DNA from: Brachionus rotundiformis
Taxonomy: Eukaryota > Rotifera > Eurotatoria > Ploima > Brachionidae
DNA: 64,000 nucleotides
Assembly: GCA_016802295.1 (NCBI GenBank)
Contig: JAESIW010000064.1
Coordinates: 496,001-560,000 of the forward strand
Direction: 5' to 3'
The position numbers were made by a program, and so were the translations under genes. Shown one piece after another: positions 55,273 through 64,000 of the stretch (position 1 is its first letter; every line of letters begins with the position of its first letter). The notes under the pieces are model-generated. The model worked only from the letters and a program-made list of their open reading frames with translations. It made no database searches and was not told the DNA's origin.

Positions 55273-56881
55273 AAGACATAATATGTCTAATTGCTCAAAA
55301 CTGATGATACATTCTTATCAGCAGTTTAATTTTTTTCTAAATAAAAAAATAAAAGATAAATTATATCTTAAAAACAGCTATAATTTTTGAAAATTTATTT
55401 ATGAGTCAGACCTAAAATAATAGAAAAAAAATCATAAAAAAATTTTGACCTGAAATTTGGCTGAATTTAGACCGAGTTTTATATTCAAAAAACCGAAATT
55501 CACTTGTATATTGTTTCTGTTATTCTCTATAGAAATAAAAAAAAATGGACTGGTTTTATTAGTCGCCGGACTAAGCTTTTTGTTCTAAGTCTTAAAACTT
55601 TCAAGAGATTTTTGTGGTCATACTCGAACAAATGAAACACTTAAAGTGAAAAAAACAGTGTTATGCAAAGCTCAATATTTTATTTTTAATACAATGGAAT
55701 TGCCAAGTGACCCGAATTTTAGGACTTATTTCCATTGAGTTTCATTTAATTAAGCAAATAAATCTAAAAAAGACTTTACTGATTTCGAAAAATATTTATT
55801 TATTAAATATAGGTTTATGTGATTTAAGTTTTAGTTAAAATTTGTGCTGCTAATGTTTATTCAGTCATGAAATGGCTATTCTCAAATAGGTCTAGTCTGA
55901 AATTTAATCAAAACATGAAAAAATATTTGATAAAAAAATTAATCTATTTAAAAATGCAAAAAAATGAGCATGTGATTTTAATGTATCTCTTAAGTCATGC
56001 GGTTCCTGTATAATTTTCTAATTAAATTTAAACTTTAATATTTAAATCAAGGTCTTAAATAATCAAAAAACTCTGATTAAAATGAACATTTATATTTTAT
56101 TTATTTTAAACAGAAATAATTAAGCCGATTATTCAGGTCAATTTTTAAATTACATGTTGATTAAATTTCAATCGGGTCAATTTTTTGAAGATTTTTGAAA
56201 AAAAAATTTGTATCTTATTTTGATTGACTTTTTGATATTGAATTTTATTCAAATAAAAATATACAAAAAATATTTTCGGTTCGTTTCATATCGGTTTTAT
56301 GGCTTTTAATAGATTAATTTTATTATTTTTAGTAATTGTCAAATATTTTCCTATAACTGATTAAACACTAGGAACTTTAAAAAATATTCAACACCAATAA
56401 TTTTAATTTTTTTATCTAAAAAATTACGTTGTCTTTAAGAACTTAAATGAAGCATTTTGAATTATTTAAATAACTAAAAATGATCAAATAAAATTGAAAC
56501 AGATAATTAATTGCAAAAATTATAATTTTACAAGGATGAACTATTGAACAAAATAATTTTTAAACATGGTCTATAATTTCTAGATCCTTTATACTTTAAT
56601 TTCAACCTAACATTTTTGACCTAAGATGAACGATATTTATATAAGCACAAAATAAATCCCAAATTCTATTATTTGATAACATATTTTAATTTTTTTAAAT
56701 TATTTAAGAAAAAAAATTAGACCAAATACTTTGGAACTATCCTTAAAATCGTGACAGAAAAAATAATTCGTTTGACTTGCTTGGAAAGCTTATTTTTAAT
56801 TCTTGTTTAGAATATTTAGACTATTTTTAGAATTTAAATTTACAATCTTATCTAAAATAAAAATACTTTTGAACTACAGAA
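55273..56881. other. Divergent spacer, no gene seen
   Basis: AT-rich spacer between the tetraspanin (minus) and the LRR gene (plus), so it should contain both promoters. No coding frame or repeat recognised. Confidence 0.4.
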
Positions 56882-59571
56882 ATGTTTTATCAAGCATTCA
56901 ATAATGACAATGGTTTAGAGGTTTTCTTCGAGTCAATGGAATCTCTGCTCAATTCAATAGATTTCTTTAAAAGCTCTCCATCGGATTTCATCATCACTTA
57001 TTGCAATAGCTTGAGAAGTCAAATAAGAAATGCATTTCAAAGAGTCATGCAAACAGATATATCTAAAAATGTTGATGCTTTGGAAAAAAATAAAAATATT
57101 TTTTTCTCAGAGCTGGATATTTTTGAGAGTGAATGTCTCAAGGTTTACAAGATAGCCAGCAATCACCATGAATTAAGGTTTAAAAGAGAAATTTCAAACA
57201 AAATAAATGAATTTATAACAATTTCTCGAACTGAGCTCAAAATGCTTAAGCAAAATTATATTTCCAGTGACCAGTGGTTCTCTTTAGAGAATCGATTGAT
57301 GGAAGATAGGCGCAAAAGACTTGAGCATGACATTTTAAATGAACTTCAAATGATTAAAAAGTTTATTTTCATGAACAAATACTACATTTTTAAAGAGATG
57401 ATGCATTTTGTGGACAATACGTTGACAAATTTCGGTGTTCTTATTTATTTAAATGAGATTTTCAATGAAAAAATTATAAATTTTTTGCAGTAAATGTTAA
57501 AAAAAATTTTCCTTTTTTTAAATTTTAAATACATATTTTCTTAAAGAGAATCAAGTATTGATGATATTGGCAAAAACATGCATAAACTGGAACACTGGAG
57601 TTTAGAGTAAATAAACATATTTTTGATTTAATTTTTTTTAAATATTGATAAAATTTTAAAAGACAAAATTGCAAGCAACTAAATTCCAACTACTTAAAAT
57701 TGTGGAGTTTATCATTTCTGAACAAAGATGATTTCTTGAGCAAAGGAATTGTCATCGATCTCTTTTCAGGTTATAAAAATGTGGAAGAAATAGAGCTTAA
57801 ATACAAAAGTTTGGCATTATTGGAGCCGTTTGTTTTTACAGAATTCAAGCAATTGACTAAAATAAATCTAACTGGCAATAATCTAACCGAAATAGAAGCT
57901 TCTTGGTTCCATTTTTTGACCAGTCTTACAGAACTTGATTTGTCTCATAATCAAATAAATCACATTGAAAATGGATCTTTTTCAACATTAGAAAATTTAA
58001 AAAAACTAGCCTTAAACAGTAATTCATTGGAGAGTGTAAATCCGATGGCATTTACTGGCCTAAACCGGCTTTTTTTTTTGGATTTAAGTTCGAACAAAAT
58101 CAAATGTTTGGGTCGGTACCAATTTACAGAGCTTAAAAACCTCAAAGATTTGGTCTTGGATAGAAATTTTGTGGAAACTATCGAGCCAGACTGTTTCATT
58201 GGACTTGACAAATTAGAAATATTGATGCTGGTAGATAACAAATTGACAACTTTAGATGGTTTTCGATTTAAAGGAATGCCCAGTCTCACAAAATTGGATT
58301 TGTCTCAGAATTTAATAGAAATTATTGAGCTTAATGCTTTTAAAGGGTTGGATAGCCTTAAGGAATTACTGTTAGTTGGCAATCGCTTGACTCAAATCTT
58401 AGAACGATCATTTTGCGGCCTGGAACAACTAGAAGAGTTGTATTTGGAGTTTAACAGAATCGAATTAATAGATAATGATTCATTTATTGGGCTATATAAT
58501 TTGTTTAAATTAATTTTAAAAGAAAATTCAATCAGGATGATCAAGAAAAATTCGTTTGAAGGTCTACATAAATTAAAATGTCTAATTTTAAAAAAAAATT
58601 TAATTGATCAAATTGATGATTTCTCATTTGAGAGTCTCAGAGAGTTGGAAAGCTTAAATTTAAGAGATAATGAGTTGAAAGAAATCAGATCTGACACTTT
58701 TACAGGCTTAAATAGTCTTAAGGATTTGGATCTGAATAGTAATAAAATAGTTTCTATCGAAAAAAATTCATTTAAAGATTCAAACAGTTTAAAATTACTT
58801 TATTTAAAATCAAATTTAATAGAAGAGATAAATGCTAATGCTTTTAATGGGTTGGAAGAGTTAAAGGAACTAACTTTGGATGTTAACAAAATACACAAAA
58901 TACATCCTTTTTCAGTCAATTTAAAAGAATTGAATAAACTGTATTTAAATCAAAATAAGCTAACCAAAATAAGCATAAATGACTTTAGAGGACTGTCCAA
59001 TTTAAGTGAATTGTATTTGTACGAAAATCAGATAAGTGAAATTGAGACAGGGTCTTTTTTGGACTTGGTCAATTTAAAAAAATTGTCTTTAAACTCTAAT
59101 TCATTAAGTGAAATCGCAACAGGCACTTTCCAAGGTCTAATAAGTTTAGAAGAACTTGAGATTAGCTATAATTATATAGATAAAATTGAACCCGATTCAT
59201 TTCAAGGTATGTTTTATCTAAAGCAGTTAAATTTAGGCAGCAATCGATTAAAATTCCTTGAACAAAATGTATTCAATAATTTGGAAAGCTTGATCAAAAT
59301 GGATCTTTCATGCAATTTATTGGAAGAACTTAATCCAACTGTATTTACCGGTATGAAATCATTGTGTATTGTCAATTTGTGGAAAAATGGAAAATTGGAA
59401 GAACAATTGGATCGAAAGAAATTTTATCGCAAGTCAAAGACAAACAAAAAAGTGTATTATCTCAGATTTCAACCAGACGAGTTTACTGACATGATATCAG
59501 ATTCATCATTATTTTCCGATGCATTTTCTTGTATTAATTCAGATCAAGATTGCTCTGAATTAGATATATGA
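56882..59571 (+). CDS. Intracellular leucine-rich-repeat protein with a distinct N-terminal helical domain
   Basis: Three exons (56882-57489, 57547-57606, 57663-59571) join in phase 2 and 2, giving 858 residues. Residues 1-215 are mainly helical and charged (ELDIFESECLKVYKI, ENRLMEDRRKRLEHD) and match nothing I know. From about residue 230 to 800 come some 22 leucine-rich repeats of 24 residues with the consensus F.GL..L..L.L..N.I..I...S, very regular. There is no signal peptide, no LRR-capping Cys clusters and no membrane helix, so it should be cytosolic, unlike most animal LRR proteins of this repeat type. A short acidic tail with DSSLFSDAFSC ends the chain. Role probably protein binding. 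The LRR exon is 1.9 kb without introns. Confidence 0.85.
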
Positions 59572-60116
59572 ATATAAATAAAAAAAATATAAACATTTTT
59601 TCAGATGTTGTTAAATAAAATACTACTTTTGGATTTTTTACTAATTTTATTCAAAAGCCATAATTTATGAGTTAACCAGTTTAGAATTATTCCTATTGAA
59701 AAAGTTAGGAAATCTATAATTCATACTTTCTTAAATGAATTTTTGATAAAAAATGAATAATAAATATAGTTAAATATGGCAAACAAATATGAAAAATTTA
59801 TTTAAAGCATCAATATTCAATTAAACATTTTTTATTGTGATTTATGTTTAACTATTTAATGAGGAAATTTAATCAATTAATATTCAAATTAATCTGTTAT
59901 GTATATACAAAATAACATCTCATGGTTTAAATTCTTAAAATAAAATTATTTTTAAATCAAGTGATTAACAGTTTATTTTAAAAAATTAATTAAATTTAGC
60001 TCTTTTCTCAAGCAATTAGCCATTTATCAATCTAAGTAAAAAAGAAACGAACAAAAATTCGACCAAAAAAATTAATATTCAAAAAATTTATGGAAAATAA
60101 CTTTAAAAAATAGTTT
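59572..60116. other. Convergent spacer
   Basis: AT-rich spacer between the LRR gene (plus) and SCHIP1 (minus), so it holds both 3' UTRs. No other feature. Confidence 0.4.
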
Positions 60117-62895
60117 TTAATTTTTTTTCCCAAATCTATACAATTTATTAGTTATTGTTCCTAAATCAAATATTCTCAACTTTTTATATGAAATGCCATC
60201 ATCGGACTTGGCATCAGCAATTTGTTTATTAACTACTAAATTTTTACGGTTTTTCGATGCCAAATTCGCTCCTTTTGGCTCATTAAAATCTCCATTAGAT
60301 TTCACGAGCTTAGATTTTTGTGCAGACTCTTTAACTCTTCTTTTAATTTTAAAAATTTAGAATATTAAGTTAAAAAATAATGACTTTGTTACTTGGTAAC
60401 ATCTTCAATGTCGACTAATATTGAATCTTGTTGCATGTACTGTTCATCACGATCAATAAGCAAAATTTTCAAATCTTCATTAATTTCTAAATTAATAAAT
60501 ATAAAATAAATATCAATTTTATAAGAAATAATTTTACTTTCGATTTGATTGCACAGATCGTTGACTATTACTTGTAATTGACCAATATTCATGTCAACTA
60601 TATCCTCTCTTTCCAATCGCTTCAAACCATAAGTCGGCAATCCGACCTTAGTTAATTAAAAATTATTAATTTCTCCCGAGATTTAATTTTATATTCAATT
60701 AATAAAGTTTACACTAAAGAAATAATTAATTATAGGACTTACTATTTCGGCGATGGGCGATGGCTTTTTCGAAGCTGTTTCAGAGTTTATTTTTGATTTA
60801 ACCTTATTGGACACTTTGGCAAGAGCTTGCTTGGCTTCGTTTTGCAAATGTGACAAAATTGTGTCATAAGAATCACTGGAAGCTATTGATAACATGGAAA
60901 AGCTTGAATTTGAATTTTCCATCTCGGGACTGTCAAAAACATCACAATTTTCACAATTGTCTGGCAGAGTTTCTTCAACTAAATCATCAGCCATTTCGTT
61001 CATAAAGCAAATTTGTAAATTTTGACCGGTTATGTTTTTTCCAACGCTTGGACGCCTCAAATAGTCAGATATCATTTGTTCTTGGTTTGATTCAGCAAAA
61101 GAAGATTGGGAAGACGATGAAGATATCATGGCTAGTTTACGGCGAATTTCGTCTCTGTCACTGTTACCATTGGCACGCTTGTTCTTGGAAAAAAAGAGTG
61201 AAAAACTTGATTACAATTAAGGCCTTAAATGGGTACCTTTGATGATATCTCTTTTATAAATTGGGTAAGATCATAGTTCAGGTCAATGTATTTATTGTTT
61301 ATATAATAATAATAAAGGCTCATTTATTGCATCTTTTGGATAATTAAAAACGTAAAATTAAATATATATATTTGTCGTTAAGTTTCTTAATTAAGTCAAA
61401 TATACAATAATAAACAATTTTCTTTATTCGTTTCATTTATTAAAAATTAATATTTCTACAAAATTTAAAAGATTTATTGATTTCTGGATATTTTATTAGC
61501 GTTGATTTTAGGTGTATCAGACCCTTAGCTTAACTTATGAATTTATTAGATTCTAAAATAGATAACATCTAACTAATAGTTAAAAATATGTTTTTCATAT
61601 TAAATCGATTTTAATCATTCTTATGTTTTTCTTATTTGTTATTTGCTTTCCCTATGGTAATTCAAAAATCGGATTATCGAGAAATTTAATTATTTTTTTT
61701 CTAAATTGTTGACAAAAAAATAAATAATTTCCTGGTAAAAATTCTATTTGGTGCCAAAATTGGCTCTATTTCAATTATATTAATCAAAATTTTACTTTAA
61801 ATTTTTTGCTTGTTTATTCTAACCCTATTATGGACTTGTCAACAAATGTGAATATTCTATTTGTCTTTATAATATTAAATTAGTTTTTTTTTATGCTGGA
61901 TTTGTGTAATTTCGACCAAAATTATTGATTCATTTAAAGGAATTACATTAGCTTACTAAGTTCCTTTTATAATGCCAAAAATAGGCCTCATCCGTACCAA
62001 TTACATGCAGAAAGCTAGATATCAGATAATAGGTTTTTCTTTCAAAAGTTAATATCTCAATCTGTATAAAGTTTAAACTGCACTCTTAGCTTAAAAATAA
62101 TAAATTTATATTTGTTTAATTTTAATAAAAAAACAACACTAAGAAGACTAATTAAATCAAATAAAAACTTCATCTTTATACTCTCTATATATATAATGTT
62201 GTTACAAAGTGAACTTTAAATATTTAACAAAGACCTAATAGTTGCATAAAAAAATAAAATATTTCCTTAGTTTATAAACAATTCATAAGTTTAATACATA
62301 AGTAAGTTTTTTAGCTTTAAGCTAGAGCCGAGTAGAACAATCTTAGAGCCTTTTTTAAATGAATCGAGTAAGCTAATGTAATCGATTTTAGCATTAAAAG
62401 TTTTGAACAATTTGTAATATATGAAGCGATTAAGAATCTTAGGCATACTTAAGCTAACTTTTTAATTAAAGTCAAAATTTAATTTAGCTAATTCACTTTT
62501 ATTTTCAATTAAAAAACTTTTAAAGTAAAAAAAAAAGTTACCCATTTATTTTGGAAAAAAAATAATTAAAAACTCTTATCAAATAATCAAATTACCTGAA
62601 TTACTATTTCTTGTTGAGCTTGCTTAAGTTTTACTTCTAGATTTTCCCAATCAACAACAGGCAATTTGAATTCCTCATTCGATAATTCAAGATCATTTGC
62701 TCCAAGATGCGGTTCTTTCTCATTCTTTTCATCATCAATTGCCTTATCTTGTTTTTTGAAAGATTCGTATTCCAGGTCCCGTAAATCATCGTCTTCTTTA
62801 TCTTGGCATAGAGAAAATTCTTGCGTAACCAAATTAGCTAGTTCAAGAAGCTCATTTTTAATTTCGCTATCTATTTCGTTTTGATGAATGCTCAT
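60117..62895 (-). CDS. SCHIP1: SCHIP1 homologue (schwannomin-interacting protein 1) with two alternative first exons
   Basis: The common body has four exons: 60743-61183, 60538-60646, 60393-60486, 60117-60339, in phase. It carries SDRDEIRRKLAM at its start and the SCHIP1 C-terminal coiled-coil signature: IGQLQVIVNDLCNQIEKINE, LLIDRDEQYMQQDSILVDIEDV. A Ser/Glu-rich acidic segment lies between. Two phase-0 first exons fit equally well: exon 1a 62596-62895 (100 codons, acidic, start MSIHQNEIDSE) and exon 1b 61237-61323 (29 codons, MSLYYYYINNKYIDLNYDL). Isoforms would be 388 and 317 residues. An in-frame stop just before exon 1b rules out reading 1a into 1b. Mammalian SCHIP1 also has several promoters; the protein binds NF2/merlin and ankyrin G at axon initial segments. 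The C-terminal 70 residues (basic, ending RFGKKN) extend past the usual end. Confidence 0.88.
61238..62595. other. Large SCHIP1 intron, exon 1a to body
   Basis: Contains the alternative exon 1b (61237-61323) and its presumed promoter. The rest is AT-rich without other features. Confidence 0.45.
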
Positions 62896-63683
62896 TTTTA
62901 AACTTTATCTATTTACATAATACAAACAATTTTGGGAATATCTATCTATAAAAAATATAAATTATCGGCAAAATATTTTTTTTCAGCTTGATTTTATCAC
63001 TTGAAATGAAACTAGATCTCTGTTTATCTATGAACCTCTAGATTACCAAATCAACACCCCAAAATCTAAATGTCAATTGCTCTTGTTAAACGAAGGAATC
63101 TAATTTGCATAAGCTTAATAAATTCACTGGCCTTTGAATTTGGTCAAACAAATTGGAAAAGAAAATATGTGAAAAAGTCGCCTACTTTCTAATTCTAATT
63201 GAAATTAAAATTTTTTTTTATAATATTTTTCCTCATTAATTGAGAAATTAAAGTTGCTTAGAACTTTCGATATGATCAATTCTAATTAAAAATTGAATTT
63301 AGGTTAAAACCTAGTCCAACTAGTAGACTACAATGTTTTCAAAATACAATACATTCTAGATGTTTACGCTCAAGTGTTTAAAAATTAAGAACATTTAATT
63401 TATTGAATGCAATATATTTAGCTGCATATAAAATTTATATTTAATGAATATTTTCATATTTAATTTGAAAATTATAATTAGAGTTCGTGCAAGTTTCTTT
63501 TGTCTAGCACAATTATTTATTAAAGAAGTTTTATCTATGTAGTGTTTTTTCTCTCAAATTTAAAGACTAAAAAGATAAAGCTTGTAATTAGAGTTGTATT
63601 TTTCTTTTAAGAACTTTGAAAATATTCTAAAAATCAATATCATCATGTAATTTTAATAATTAGGTAAATGCCTTACAAAAATT
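62896..63683. other. Spacer upstream of SCHIP1
   Basis: AT-rich DNA that should hold the SCHIP1 exon 1a promoter. No gene or repeat recognised. Confidence 0.4.
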
Positions 63684-63866
63684 TTAAATGTTTGGCTGAT
63701 CACAACAGTTCATGTTAATAGAAACAAAAAGTTCCAAAGGTAACAAACATAAATCTCGCTTTATTGAGATATTCGCCTTGATGGTTATCAGCGAATGGTA
63801 GATGGGTGGTTTGGACCATTCATCAATAGCTTGTTTAATAAGCAGTCCTGCAGCACGAATTTCCAC
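63684..63866 (-). CDS. Possible last exon of a gene entering from the right
   Basis: An AG acceptor (about 63867) is followed by a 60-codon open frame (VEIRAAGLLIKQAIDEW...) that is GC-richer than the flanks and ends at a stop at 63684. If real, it is the last exon of a minus-strand gene whose other exons lie beyond 64000. I know no matching family. Chance is not excluded. Confidence 0.28.
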   Translation of the reverse strand: MEIRAAGLLIKQAIDEWSKPPIYHSLITIKANISIKRDLCLLPLELFVSINMNCCDQPNI

Positions 63867-64000
63867 TATTTAAAGTCTAACTTGGACAATGGTGAAAATT
63901 TTTAATCTTATTGATAAGATTCAAAAATCTGGATTTATGCTCAATAAAAATAATCAAAATCATGAACAAAATAATTAAATTCCTCTTAAAAAAATTTAAA

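Noticed and set aside
54692..55273. 193-codon plus frame antisense to the tetraspanin
   Set aside because: Antisense shadow; the tetraspanin frame has four helices, CCG and CC motifs.
57960..58289. 109-codon minus frame across the LRR exon
   Set aside because: Antisense reflection of the regular Leu codons of the LRR array.
1..64000. CRISPR array, bacterial operons, tRNA or rRNA genes
   Set aside because: No evenly spaced direct repeats, no cloverleaf or rRNA signature was recognised; the spliced animal genes make a prokaryotic reading untenable.

Overview
The window looks like AT-rich animal nuclear DNA. Genes are short and intron-poor, or split by small introns (about 35-110 nt, with a few of 1.5-1.9 kb) bounded by GT...AG, and they use the standard code. 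The gene content is clearly metazoan: a ROS/Sevenless-type receptor tyrosine kinase, an adhesion-type seven-helix receptor, a tetraspanin, SCHIP1, EMSY, cyclin T, ERGIC2, a myotubularin-FYVE protein, SAAL1 and TRMT10. Composition, gene density, intron size and the expanded LRR and calmodulin-like genes suggest a small invertebrate, perhaps a monogonont rotifer (Brachionus-like). That is inference; I see no rRNA, tRNA or mitochondrial marker to fix it.

Layout: 1-637 (-) 5' part of a Pro/Val-rich alveolin-like protein; 2644-4539 (-) SMB-domain receptor with adhesion-type helices; 6866-7756 (-) TRMT10; 8970-9330 (-) small unknown gene; 10002-12834 (+) compact ROS-like kinase; 13121-14484 (+) ERGIC2; 16573-23025 (+) MTMR3/4-type lipid phosphatase with repeats in its introns; 23.7-25.1 kb (+) dead LINE; 25864-27089 (-) band-7-like coiled-coil protein; 28-29.6 kb two non-coding mobile-element copies; 30167-31628 (-) EMSY; 32.6-33.5 kb a TIR element and a dispersed repeat; 34392-35051 (+) MMTAG2; 35404-42420 (+) four tandem four-EF-hand genes, interrupted by a dead Mutator-like transposase; 44210-46360 (-) SAAL1 and MsrB; 47072-50955 (-) cyclin T; 53323-53451 (-) 42-residue Cys/Gly/Tyr protein; 54442-55227 (-) tetraspanin; 56882-59571 (+) LRR protein with an unrecognised N-terminal domain; 60117-62895 (-) SCHIP1 with two candidate first exons.

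Most neighbours are unrelated housekeeping or signalling genes, and I see no operon-like pathway. The local expansions and novelties are the EF-hand tandem array (shared intron in the first EF loop, constant-length last exon, two members whose first coding exon is only ATG), the LRR fusion protein, the band-7-like protein and several non-autonomous transposons with readable target-site duplications. I reconstructed the spliced models by hand by matching reading phase across GT...AG junctions. No transcript data were available.
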